Source: Mesorhizobium sp. M3A.F.Ca.ET.080.04.2.1 (GTDB lineage Bacteria > Pseudomonadota > Alphaproteobacteria > Rhizobiales > Rhizobiaceae). From it: a stretch of 64,000 bases of DNA. The notes under the pieces are model-generated. The model was not told where the DNA came from. It worked only from the letters and a program-made list of their open reading frames with translations, and made no database searches. Location: NCBI RefSeq assembly GCF_003952525.1, contig NZ_CP034451.1, positions 3,162,001 through 3,226,000 of the forward strand, written 5' to 3'. The translations under genes were made by a program, and so were the position numbers. This document shows, one piece after another, positions 6,768-15,123 of the stretch (position 1 is the stretch's first letter; the number at the start of each line of letters is the position of its first letter).

Positions 6768-7760
6768 TCAATCGACGCGGACGGTCTTGCCCGTCTTTGC
6801 CGACTGCAAGGCCGCGTCGGCCAGCTTCAGCGCGACCAGCCCGTCCCTGCCGCTCGGCGCCGCCTTCTTGCCGGCGCTGTTGGCGGCAATGAAGGACGCG
6901 ATCTCATTGGCATAAGCATCGATGTAGCGGGTCATGAAGAAGTCGTGCAGCGGCGGCCGGGTGTAGCCCTTGTCGTTGGCAAGCTCGATCGAGACCGGCC
7001 GCTGGTTTTCGGCGGCGACCATGCCCTTCGACCCATGCACCTCGATGCGCTGGTCGTAGCCATAGGTGGCGCGGCGCGAATTGGAGATGACGGCCTGCCT
7101 GCCGGATGCGGTTTCCAGGATGACGCTGACCGAGTCGAAATCGCCGGCTTCGCCGATCTTCTTGTCGACCAGCACCGAGGCGTGGGCGCTGACGGCAACC
7201 GGCTCCTCGCCGAGCAGGAAGCGCGCCATGTCGAAATCGTGGATGGTCATGTCGCGGAAAATGCCGCCGGAGCGGGCGATGTAGTCGAGCGGCGGCGGGC
7301 CCGGATCGCGCGACGTGATGGTGACCATCTCGACGTCACCGATGGCGCCGTCGTCGATCGCCTTGCGGACGGCGGCGAAATGCGGATCGAAGCGGCGGTT
7401 GAAGCCGACCATCAGCGTGGCGCCGGCCTTCTCGACCACTGTCAGGCACTGCTCGACCCGCTTGACGTCGAGGTCGATCGGCTTCTCGCAGAAGATCGCC
7501 TTGCCGGCCCTGGCGAAGCGTTCGATCAGGTCGGCATGGGTGTCGGTCGGCGTGCAGATGATGACGGCGTCGATGTCCTTGGCCTGCTCGATGACGTCGA
7601 TCGTGCGCACCTCGGCGCCATAGGCGCCGGCCAGCTCGGTTGCGGCTTTCTCGAAGGCATCGGCCACGGCCACCAGTCTGGCCTGCGGGTTGGAGGCAAC
7701 CGCGCGGGCATGCACCTTGCCGATGCGGCCGGCGCCGAGAAGAGCGAAGCGGAGAGTCAT
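6768..7760 (-). CDS. Inositol 2-dehydrogenase-like (IolG/IdhA-type) Gfo/Idh oxidoreductase
   Basis: A 330-residue NAD-dependent dehydrogenase close in layout to IolG: ALLGAGRIGKVHA at residues 6-18, FCEKPIDL with the catalytic Lys near 97, GFNRRFDPHF near 120, and the DMTIHDFDMARFLLGEEPVA stretch near 170 with the conserved Asp/His pair. IolG oxidises myo-inositol to scyllo-inosose. It lies between the importer ATPase and the SDR in one operon, which supports a role on the imported substrate. A related cyclitol, such as scyllo-inositol or an inosamine, remains possible. Confidence 0.86.
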   Translation of the reverse strand: MTLRFALLGAGRIGKVHARAVASNPQARLVAVADAFEKAATELAGAYGAEVRTIDVIEQAKDIDAVIICTPTDTHADLIERFARAGKAIFCEKPIDLDVKRVEQCLTVVEKAGATLMVGFNRRFDPHFAAVRKAIDDGAIGDVEMVTITSRDPGPPPLDYIARSGGIFRDMTIHDFDMARFLLGEEPVAVSAHASVLVDKKIGEAGDFDSVSVILETASGRQAVISNSRRATYGYDQRIEVHGSKGMVAAENQRPVSIELANDKGYTRPPLHDFFMTRYIDAYANEIASFIAANSAGKKAAPSGRDGLVALKLADAALQSAKTGKTVRVD

Positions 7761-7840
7761 GGAATGTCCTTTGAGGTGGTTCTAATGCGTGTCCGCGCCT
7801 GCCGGCGCGGACGATTTGGGTGATCTTGGCGTGGCGCCGG

Positions 7841-8611
7841 TCAGGCGGCCTGGAGTTCCGCCTGTCCGGTCTTGGCGCCGGTGATGTAGGCGACGATGTC
7901 GTTGCCGTCAGTGTCCTGCTTGCGCAGATTGGCGACGATGCGGCCGCGCCGGAAGACGACGATGCGGTCGACCAGGTCGAACACCTGGCGCATGTTGTGG
8001 CTGATCAGGATCAGCGGCTCGCCATTCTCCTTCAGCGTGCGGATGATGTTTTCGACCTGCGCCGTCTCCTGCACGCCGAGGGCCGCCGTCGGCTCGTCCA
8101 TGATGATCAGCTTCGAGGCAAAGGTCGCGGTGCGGGCGATCGCCACGCACTGGCGCTGACCGCCCGACATGTGACGGATGGTGCTGGAAAGGTTGGGAAT
8201 CTTCACCGCCGTGCGGATCAGTGCCGCCTCGGTCGCCTTGCGCATCGCCTTGCGGTCGAGGATCGAGAACGGCCCGAGGTTGAACAGCACCTTCTCGCGG
8301 CCGAGGAACAGGTTCGACGGCACGTCGAGGTCATCGGCCAGCGCGAGGTTCTGGAACACTGTCTCGATACCGGCCTCGCGCGCCTCGATCGGGCCGGCGA
8401 AATTCACTTCCTTGCCGTCGAACCAGATCTTGCCGTCGGTGCGCTGCTCGACGCCAGTGATCTGGCGCACGAAGGTTGACTTGCCGGCGCCGTTGTCGCC
8501 CATGATGGCGACATGCTCGCCCTTGCGCAGCTCGAAATTCGCTTCCTGCAGCGCATGCACGCCGCCATAGTGCTTGGTGAGGTTTTCGGTCTTCAGAACG
8601 ATGTCCGACAT
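7841..8611 (-). CDS. Sugar ABC transporter, ATP-binding protein
   Basis: A 256-residue single-domain ATPase of the carbohydrate (CUT2-like) group. Walker A is GDNGAGKST at residues 38-46, the signature MSGGQRQ is in the middle and Walker B is LIIMDEPTAAL. CUT2 importers often carry a double ATPase; this is the short single-domain kind found with FrcA-like systems. The ATG at 8611 has AGGAG upstream and lies two nt after the permease stop. It energises uptake with the permease at 8614 and the binding protein at 9921. Confidence 0.92.
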   Translation of the reverse strand: MSDIVLKTENLTKHYGGVHALQEANFELRKGEHVAIMGDNGAGKSTFVRQITGVEQRTDGKIWFDGKEVNFAGPIEAREAGIETVFQNLALADDLDVPSNLFLGREKVLFNLGPFSILDRKAMRKATEAALIRTAVKIPNLSSTIRHMSGGQRQCVAIARTATFASKLIIMDEPTAALGVQETAQVENIIRTLKENGEPLILISHNMRQVFDLVDRIVVFRRGRIVANLRKQDTDGNDIVAYITGAKTGQAELQAA

Positions 8612-8613
8612 GG

Positions 8614-9690
8614 TCAAGCTCCTATCGCCCGGCGGCGCTGGCGCCACTGATCGAGAACGACTGCGCCGACGATGATGACGCCCTTGACCATCTCCTGGTA
8701 GTAGGCGTCGAGGCGCAGGAAGGTGAAGCCGGAAATAATGACGCCGAAGATCAGCGCGCCGATCACCGTGCCGATGATCGAGCCGCGGCCGCCCGACAGC
8801 GAGACGCCGCCGATGACCGCCATGGCGATGGCGTCGAGTTCGTACATGACGCCCATGCCGGCCTGGGCGGTAAGGTTCTTGGAGCAGAGCACCACCGCGG
8901 CGAGCGACGCCAGGATGCTGGCGATGGCATAGACGAGCACCTTGTGGTTGGCGATCTTGATGCCGGACATGCGCGCGGCGTCCTCGTTGGAGCCGATGGC
9001 GTAGCAGTGCTTGCCGTATTTCGTGTAGCTCAGGATCAGCTGGAACAGGATCGCCAGCGAGATGAAGATGATGACCGGCATCAGCCCCTTGCCGATCGTG
9101 GCGAAGCTGTCGGTCGGGAACGAGATCGGCTGGCCCTTCGACCACCATTTGGCGATGCCGCGCGCGGTGACCATCATGCCGAGCGTGGCGATGAAGGGCG
9201 GGATGCGGGTGTAGGCGATGAGCAGGCCGTTGATCAGCCCGGCTATCAACCCGCAGCCGATGGCCACCAGCAGCGGCACGATGACCGGCAAGTCGGTCCA
9301 GCCATAGTCGATGAACATCGCCTTGGGATTTGGATTGCCGTTGACCGTCGCCACCTGGGCGAAGCTCATGGCGATCATGGCGGTGGCGCCGACGACCGAG
9401 CCCGAGGACAGGTCGATGCCGCCGCAGATGATGACCTGGGTGACGCCGATGGCGATGATGCCGACGATCGAGACCTGCAGGATGATGATCTGCAGGCGCT
9501 GCTCGTTGAAGATGGCGTCGACATTTTCACGGGTGTTGAAAAGGAAGCTGTCGCCGAGGAAGACGCGGCCGATCAGCTCGAAGGCGCCGACGAGAATGAC
9601 GAGCGCCAGGAGCACGTTGAACTCGGCAGGCCAGGGGCGCTTCTTGGCATCGTAGCTCAGCCCGCCAATGCCATGCGATGTCTGTGACAC
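8614..9690 (-). CDS. Sugar ABC transporter permease (RbsC/FrcC-like)
   Basis: A 358-residue inner-membrane protein with roughly nine to ten hydrophobic segments and the BPD_transp_2 features GGIDLSSGSVVG, NGLLIAYTRIPPFIATLGM (near mid-protein) and AIGSNEDAARMSGI. The start is GTG at 9690, preceded by GGAGGAAG; an upstream in-frame ATG at 9765 has no such site. It belongs to the importer operon between the binding-protein and ATPase genes. The family moves pentoses, fructose and inositol. Confidence 0.92.
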   Translation of the reverse strand: MSQTSHGIGGLSYDAKKRPWPAEFNVLLALVILVGAFELIGRVFLGDSFLFNTRENVDAIFNEQRLQIIILQVSIVGIIAIGVTQVIICGGIDLSSGSVVGATAMIAMSFAQVATVNGNPNPKAMFIDYGWTDLPVIVPLLVAIGCGLIAGLINGLLIAYTRIPPFIATLGMMVTARGIAKWWSKGQPISFPTDSFATIGKGLMPVIIFISLAILFQLILSYTKYGKHCYAIGSNEDAARMSGIKIANHKVLVYAIASILASLAAVVLCSKNLTAQAGMGVMYELDAIAMAVIGGVSLSGGRGSIIGTVIGALIFGVIISGFTFLRLDAYYQEMVKGVIIVGAVVLDQWRQRRRAIGA

Positions 9691-9863
9691 GTCTTCTTCC
9701 TCCGAATGGCCGCGCCCCGCTCTCCCGCGCTGTGGGCGGAGAAAGGAAGGGCGGCGGCGCTTCACCAGCAGCCGATGTCAGCCGGTCCGATGCCTTCCTG
9801 CGCCGCTCCTTGCAGGGCGGGTCAGCTTTCGATGGAAAGGTGACCCGCCGTGGAAGTTTCCTG

Positions 9864-9907
9864 GCAATTCCGTGCGGAAAACCGCTCAGCTCGTTTCCTG
9901 GAATTGC
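9864..9907. repeat. Palindromic intergenic repeat (AATTCC-type, copy 1)
   Basis: Lies between the binding-protein and permease genes. Arms GCAATTCC and the matching GGAATTGC flank a GGAAAACCGCT...TTTCC core. The same element recurs at 16992, 29708, 52727, 53821 and 62821. In this position it may act as an mRNA-stabilising hairpin between the abundant binding-protein message and the rest of the operon. Confidence 0.75.
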
Positions 9908-9920
9908 CTCTCGCGCAGCC

Positions 9921-10862
9921 TCAGTTCTTCTTCAGGAACTTGTCGATGTTGGCCGGCGTGACGAGCTGGAACGGAATATAGACCTTTTTTTCCACCTTCT
10001 CGCCCTTGGAGAGCTTCAACGCCGCATCGAGCGCACCGGCACCCTGGCCGGCAGCGTCCTGGAAGACCGTCACGTCGAGATCGCCCGCCTGCATCGCGGC
10101 CAGCGCGTCCTGGGTGGCGTCAACGCCGCCGACCACGACCGACTTCATGTCGATGTTGGCGGCCTTCATGGCCTGGATGGCTCCGATAGCGCTTTCGTCG
10201 TTGTTGGCGATGACGCCATCGAACGGCTTGCCGGACGACAGCCAGTTGGTCATCAGGTTCTGCGCCTGGTCGCGGTCCCAGTTCGAGGTCTGCTTGTCGA
10301 TGATCTTGATGAAGCTGCAGTCCGGCGTGGCGATCACTTCCTCGATGTCCTTGGTGCGCTGCACCGCGGCTTGGTTCGAAAGCTCGCCCATGATGACATA
10401 GACGTTGGCTTCCTTCTTGCCGGCTTCCTTGAACAGTCGGCAGGCTTCCTGGGTCTCGAGCGTGCCGGATTCAGCCTCGTTCGAAGCGACGAAGGCCTGG
10501 TTGTCCGGCAGCGAGTCGACATTGACCGGCTGGCGGTTGACGTAGACCAGCGGAATCTTGGCCGCGGCGGCCGCGTCCGACATCGCCTGCGTGGCCGAGG
10601 TGTCGACCGGGTTGACGATGATGGCGTCAACGCCCGAGGCGGCGAAGTTCTTGATCTGGTCGAGCTGCTTGGCGACATCGTTCTGCGCGTCCTCGACCTG
10701 CAGCTCGACGCCGTCCATGCCCTTGGCCTGGGCGATCATGCCGTTGCGCAGCACGGTCAGGAAGTTGTCGTCGAACTTGGCCATCGACACACCGACTTTG
10801 GCGGCAAAGGCCGACGAGCACATCAGCGCCGACAGCGCGAGGCCCAAAAGCAGTTTCTTCAT
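9921..10862 (-). CDS. Sugar/inositol-type periplasmic binding protein
   Basis: A 313-residue substrate-binding protein of the Peripla_BP_4 (ribose/inositol) fold. A signal peptide of about 20 residues ends AFA-AK. The mature part starts VGVSMAKFDDNFLTVLRNGM and contains the family motif GVDAIIVNPVDTSATQAMSD and a late GGVDATQDALAAMQ. The ATG at 10862 has GGAGGAGAG upstream, so it is the start. First gene of the operon running to 5944; expression probably responds to the RpiR and LacI regulators nearby. The closest family members bind myo-inositol (IbpA) or rhizopine (MocB); the ligand is not proven. Confidence 0.9.
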   Translation of the reverse strand: MKKLLLGLALSALMCSSAFAAKVGVSMAKFDDNFLTVLRNGMIAQAKGMDGVELQVEDAQNDVAKQLDQIKNFAASGVDAIIVNPVDTSATQAMSDAAAAAKIPLVYVNRQPVNVDSLPDNQAFVASNEAESGTLETQEACRLFKEAGKKEANVYVIMGELSNQAAVQRTKDIEEVIATPDCSFIKIIDKQTSNWDRDQAQNLMTNWLSSGKPFDGVIANNDESAIGAIQAMKAANIDMKSVVVGGVDATQDALAAMQAGDLDVTVFQDAAGQGAGALDAALKLSKGEKVEKKVYIPFQLVTPANIDKFLKKN

Positions 10863-11185
10863 TTTATCTCTCTCCTCCACTTGGTGTCCGGCTGCACCGA
10901 TTGAACCGGAATCCCCGATCCTGCGGGGAATCTCTCCCGACGATCATTTCGGCTCCGGCGACGTTTTCCGACGGCTGGAACGCCAGGCTCCCGCTTGAAA
11001 CAAATGTTCCCGGAACGAAAGGACCAAAATGCTCTGCTAGTGAAATATTTATTCCATTTCGTGGGACGGCGTCAAGGGCGATTCCAAAATGGAGCGCCGG
11101 ATTTTCGCAGGCGGACCCTGCAACATTCTATCAGGGTGATGGATCCCATCATCATTGACGGCCACCCTTGGCCGGTCGCTAATCC
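10863..11185. promoter_or_regulatory. Promoter region of the importer operon
   Basis: A 323-nt gap with no gene. It contains CCAAAATGGA (11084-11093), identical to the half of the palindrome at 519-539, TTCCATTT (11052-11059), CCAAAATG (11024-11031) and the short palindrome GTTCC-C-GGAAC (11006-11016). These suggest binding by the RpiR-type regulator at the left edge of the window. Confidence 0.5.
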
Positions 11186-12217
11186 CTAGATGTTTTCCGG
11201 CAGGTAGATGTCGAACGGCAGGAAGGTCTGACCCGGAGCATTCGCGGCTCCGGTTTCGATGGCGTGCGCCATCAATCCGACAAGCTCGCGGCAGAGCGCC
11301 GGCAGCGGCGTCGAGATGACCATGGTGAGGACGTTGTCCGCGAGCGCAGCCCGCGACTCGGCGTTGATCTCGTTGCAGATGACCACCGGCATATTCGCGG
11401 GCTTTGCGGCCCGCAGCGCCGAGACCGCGCCTTCCATGCCACCGCCGGCGACATAGCAGCCGGCAAGATCGGGATAGCGCGCCAGAAGATCGAGCATCGC
11501 ATCATGCGTCACCTGGTTGGCTTCAAGGTTGACCAGCGTCTCCAGCACCGTGAATTCCGGGGCATGCTCGCGGAAGAACGATCTGAAGCCGATCTCGCGC
11601 AGCTCATGGCCATGGAAGCGGTGGCTGCCGACGAACAGGGCAACCTTGCCGGGCTTGCGTGCCGCCTTGGCGATCATCCAGGCCGCACTGCGCCCGACCT
11701 TGCGGTTGTCCAGGCCGACATAGCCCTCGCGGATGCCGGCGGCGAAGTCGGAGAGCAGGGAGAAGACCGGCTGCCCTCTCGCCTTCAGCGTCTCCACGAC
11801 CGCCGTCAGCGTCGGATGATCCGGCCCGACAGCGGCGATCGCCCTGGATTTCGCCGCCAGCTTTCGCATCTGGGCGGCAATCTCGCTGGGCGCGAGGGAG
11901 GCAGCGAAATCGATAGTGGCGACGCCGCGGAATCGTTGCGATTGCGAGACCGCCAGTTCGAGCTCGCGTGCAAAATCGTTGTAAAAAATATCATTGCCCC
12001 TCAGGAGCAGGAAGCCCAGCCGGTATTCCGGCAATTCCTGGCGCATACGTTGCTTGATGAGCCCGGCCGCGTGATAGCCGATGTCGGTCGCGGCCTCGTA
12101 GACACGGCGCGCCGTCTCCTCCTTTACCGGCAGACGGTTGTTGAGCACCCGGTCAACGGTGGCGACGCTGACGCCGGAGACGCGAGCCAGATCGATGATG
12201 GTTGGCCGCTTTGCCAT
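11186..12217 (-). CDS. LacI-family transcriptional regulator
   Basis: A 343-residue repressor-type protein. The LacI helix-turn-helix is at residues 4-25 (TIIDLARVSGVSVATVDRVL), followed by a hinge and a periplasmic-binding-like effector domain with a DNRKVGRSAAWMIAKAAR segment. TVDRVLN in place of the common TVSRVLN is a variant seen in sugar-responsive members. It is divergent from mocD and lies upstream of the importer operon, so it may control both in response to the imported compound. The palindromes at 12249-12279 are candidate operators. Confidence 0.9.
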   Translation of the reverse strand: MAKRPTIIDLARVSGVSVATVDRVLNNRLPVKEETARRVYEAATDIGYHAAGLIKQRMRQELPEYRLGFLLLRGNDIFYNDFARELELAVSQSQRFRGVATIDFAASLAPSEIAAQMRKLAAKSRAIAAVGPDHPTLTAVVETLKARGQPVFSLLSDFAAGIREGYVGLDNRKVGRSAAWMIAKAARKPGKVALFVGSHRFHGHELREIGFRSFFREHAPEFTVLETLVNLEANQVTHDAMLDLLARYPDLAGCYVAGGGMEGAVSALRAAKPANMPVVICNEINAESRAALADNVLTMVISTPLPALCRELVGLMAHAIETGAANAPGQTFLPFDIYLPENI

Positions 12218-12248
12218 GAAACCTCCGTTTGCTGCCCATTCACGTTAC

Positions 12249-12279
12249 ATCATTCTGATGTGAAATGATAGAAACTATC
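12249..12279. promoter_or_regulatory. Operator candidates between lacI-type gene and mocD
   Basis: Two overlapping inverted repeats: ATCATT (12249-12254) with AATGAT (12264-12269), and GATAG-AAA-CTATC (12267-12279). Neither has the CG centre usual for LacI-family operators, so assignment to the adjacent LacI protein is tentative. Confidence 0.4.
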
Positions 12280-12387
12280 TTTGTGATATTGAGGCTATCA
12301 TCCATTAGCGCTATTTTGCGCCTCGACGCCCGCCATAGCGCCCGTTTTGCATGCGGGCGACTCGCCAGGCGCTGACGGAGGAACCTC

Positions 12388-13494
12388 ATGACGGCAACGA
12401 TGGACGCAGCACCGTCCCGCCGCGACTACAGCCTGGTCGGTCGTGATGCCAAGCTCGCGGTCGAGAACGGACTGGCATCGGCCGAGTGGTACCACACCGA
12501 GATCCCGCGCAAGCAGATGAAGGAACTGATGCAGCGCTCGGACCAGCCGGCGATCCGCGACACCATCATCTGGCTCGGCGCCCTGATCATCAGTGCCGCA
12601 GGCGGCGCCTGGTTCTGGGGCACCTGGTGGTGCGTGCCCTTCTTCTTCGTCTACGGGACGCTCTACGGTTCCTCGACCGATTCCCGCTGGCACGAATGCG
12701 GCCACGGCACGGCGTTCCGGACGCAGTGGATGAACGATGCCGTCTACCAGATCGCCTGCTTCATGATCATGCGCAATCCGGTGACCTGGCGATGGAGCCA
12801 CACGCGCCACCACACCGACACCATCATTGTCGGCCGCGATCCGGAAATCGCCGTGATGCGGCCGCCGGACCTGGTTCGCACCGTGCTGGCCTTCGTCGGC
12901 ATTCTCGACGCCTGGCACGCGATGAGCGACATGCTGCGCAACGCGGCCGGCAACATCAGCGCGGCGGAAAAGACCTTCATTCCCGAGCAGGAGCAGCCGA
13001 GGGCGATCCGCATCGCCCGGATCTGGACGGCGATCTATGCCGCCACGATCGCCCTGGCGCTCTATTTCGGATCGTTCCTGCCGCTGATGCTGGTCGGCCT
13101 GCCGCGGCTCTACGGCGCCTGGCACCACGTCATGACCGGCCTGCTGCAGCATGGCGGCCTCGCCGACAATGTCACCGACCACCGGCTCAACAGCCGCACC
13201 GTCTACATGAACCCGATCAGCCGCTTCATCTACTGGAACATGAACTACCATGTGGAGCACCACATGTTCCCGATGGTGCCCTACCACGCCTTGTCGAAGC
13301 TGCATGAGATGATCAAGCACGACCTGCCGGCGCCGACGCCGTCGATCCTGGCCGGTTACCGCGAGATGATCCCCGCCTTCCTGCGCCAGCTGCGCTACGA
13401 GGACTATTTCATCAAGCGCGAGCTGCCGCCGACGGCGCGGCCCTATCGGGAGGACCTGCACAGCGATGATCCCGCTGCGGCGGCGGCCGAGTGA
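12388..13494 (+). CDS. mocD: MocD-like diiron membrane oxygenase (fatty acid desaturase superfamily)
   Basis: A 368-residue membrane diiron oxygenase. Three histidine boxes are visible: HECGH at residue 102, HTRHH at 138 and HVEHH at 288, with hydrophobic segments between (around 60-90 and 210-235). The order mocD-mocE-mocF with a Rieske ferredoxin and its reductase matches the rhizopine catabolism genes known from Sinorhizobium meliloti. The trio would insert oxygen using electrons from NAD(P)H, plausibly removing a methyl group from a methoxylated inosamine. The ATG follows GGAGGAA. A hydrocarbon or fatty-acid substrate is the main alternative. Confidence 0.82.
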   Translation: MTATMDAAPSRRDYSLVGRDAKLAVENGLASAEWYHTEIPRKQMKELMQRSDQPAIRDTIIWLGALIISAAGGAWFWGTWWCVPFFFVYGTLYGSSTDSRWHECGHGTAFRTQWMNDAVYQIACFMIMRNPVTWRWSHTRHHTDTIIVGRDPEIAVMRPPDLVRTVLAFVGILDAWHAMSDMLRNAAGNISAAEKTFIPEQEQPRAIRIARIWTAIYAATIALALYFGSFLPLMLVGLPRLYGAWHHVMTGLLQHGGLADNVTDHRLNSRTVYMNPISRFIYWNMNYHVEHHMFPMVPYHALSKLHEMIKHDLPAPTPSILAGYREMIPAFLRQLRYEDYFIKRELPPTARPYREDLHSDDPAAAAAE

Positions 13495-13540
13495 CCGCCC
13501 GGCACGAATGCCGGGCAATTCAATTTCGCCGGAGGACAAA

Positions 13541-13855
13541 ATGAGCGACTGGGTCGAGGCCTGCACGGCCGGAGACATCGACGAAGAGGACGTGATGCGG
13601 TTCGACCACGGCGGCAGAACCTACGCGATCTATCGCAGCCCCGATGACGAATATTTCGCGACCGACGGGCTGTGCACGCATGAGAAGGTGCACCTGGCCG
13701 ACGGGCTGGTGATGGACGACATCATCGAATGCCCCAAGCACAATGGGCGCTTCAACTACAAGACCGGCGACGCCAGGGGCGCGCCGGTATGCGTCAATCT
13801 CAAGACCTATCCGGTCAAGGTCGACGCGGGCAAAGTCCTCATTCAGGTCGGGTGA
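13541..13855 (+). CDS. mocE: MocE-like Rieske ferredoxin
   Basis: A 104-residue [2Fe-2S] Rieske protein. The cluster ligands are in LCTHEKVHL (Cys-X-His) and ECPKHNGRF (Cys-X2-His), about 17 residues apart as expected. It would pass electrons from the MocF reductase to the MocD oxygenase. The ATG at 13541 is preceded by GGAGG, 46 nt after mocD, and the stop is four nt before mocF, so the genes form one operon. It is the size of soluble dioxygenase ferredoxins. Confidence 0.87.
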   Translation: MSDWVEACTAGDIDEEDVMRFDHGGRTYAIYRSPDDEYFATDGLCTHEKVHLADGLVMDDIIECPKHNGRFNYKTGDARGAPVCVNLKTYPVKVDAGKVLIQVG

Positions 13856-13859
13856 CGCG

Positions 13860-15089
13860 ATGGCGGGAGGAATGGTCGTCATCGGCGCCGGCGAATGCGG
13901 CGGGCGCGCAGCGCTCACCTTGCGCGATCTCGGTTGCGAAGGTCCGGTTACGCTGGTCGGCGACGAGCCGCACCTGCCCTATGAAAGGCCGCCGCTCTCG
14001 AAAGAGGCCATGACCGGTGAGGCGCCGGCCATCAAGGCGATCGCCAGCGACGAAATTCTTGCCGAGCGGTCGATCCGGCACCTCCATTCCGTGCGGGCCG
14101 TCGGCATCGACCGCGCCGCGCATCTCGTAACTCTCTCGGACGGCTCCTCACTCCCCTATGACAAGCTGCTGCTTGCAACCGGATCGGTGCCGCGCAGGCT
14201 GCCGATGCCGGGCCTGGGCGGACGCTGCGTCTATCTCAGGACATTCAACGACGCGCTCGCCATCCGCGCTCATCTTCGGGCGGGCAACCGCGTCGCCATC
14301 ATCGGCGGCGGCTTCATCGGTCTCGAGCTTGCCGCCTCCTCGCGCAAGCTTGGCGCCACGGTCTCCGTCATAGAGGCGCAGCCGCGAATCCTGATGCGCG
14401 GCGTGCCGGCCGACATCGCCGAAATCATCCATCAGGCGCATGAGGCCGAAGGCGTGAAAATCCTCACCGGCCAGGGCATCACGGCGATAGCCGATGACGG
14501 CACTCAGGTCCGCATCACGCTTGCCGACGGCCAGCAGATCGTTGCCGATCTAGCAGTGATTGGCATCGGCGCGGTGCCGGTGACGGCGCTCGCCGCCGAA
14601 GCGGGACTTGCCATCGACAACGGCATCGCCGTCGACCGGCAATTGCGTACCGCCGATCCGGATATTTTCGCAGCCGGCGACTGCTGCTCGTTTCCGCTCG
14701 CCATCTATGGCGGACGACGCGTGCGGCTGGAGGCCTGGCGCAATGCGCAGGAACAGGGCGCGCTCGCGGCCAGGAACATGCTGGGGGCAAACGAGGATCA
14801 TGCCGCCGTGCCGTGGTTCTGGTCGGATCAATATGGCCTGACGCTGCAGATCGCCGGACTTTCCGACGAAGGCCGCTCGATCGTGCGTCGCGACCTCGAC
14901 GACGATGCTTTCATCCTGTTCCACCTGGCTGAGGATGGGCGGCTGGTGGCGGCGAGCGGCATCGGCCCGGGCAATGCGGTGGCGCGCGACATCCGCCTGG
15001 GCGAGATGCTGATTGCCAAGCGGGCAAAGCCGGCGCCGGAGGCGCTGGGGTCGCAGACGGTCAAGCTGAAATCACTGCTGGCGGCGTAA
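13860..15089 (+). CDS. mocF: MocF-like ferredoxin reductase (FAD-dependent)
   Basis: A 409-residue Pyr_redox_2 flavoprotein. The FAD-binding motif VIGAGECGGRAA is near residues 6-17, LPYERPPLSK is the usual second signature near 38-47, the NAD(P)H-binding motif is IIGGGFIGLELAAS in the middle, and the FAD-closing ADPDIFAAGDCC is present. It should reduce the MocE ferredoxin. It starts four nt after mocE stops. Confidence 0.9.
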   Translation: MAGGMVVIGAGECGGRAALTLRDLGCEGPVTLVGDEPHLPYERPPLSKEAMTGEAPAIKAIASDEILAERSIRHLHSVRAVGIDRAAHLVTLSDGSSLPYDKLLLATGSVPRRLPMPGLGGRCVYLRTFNDALAIRAHLRAGNRVAIIGGGFIGLELAASSRKLGATVSVIEAQPRILMRGVPADIAEIIHQAHEAEGVKILTGQGITAIADDGTQVRITLADGQQIVADLAVIGIGAVPVTALAAEAGLAIDNGIAVDRQLRTADPDIFAAGDCCSFPLAIYGGRRVRLEAWRNAQEQGALAARNMLGANEDHAAVPWFWSDQYGLTLQIAGLSDEGRSIVRRDLDDDAFILFHLAEDGRLVAASGIGPGNAVARDIRLGEMLIAKRAKPAPEALGSQTVKLKSLLAA

Positions 15090-15123
15090 GCGGCCACATC
15101 AACAGACACATCGAGGGGTGGAA

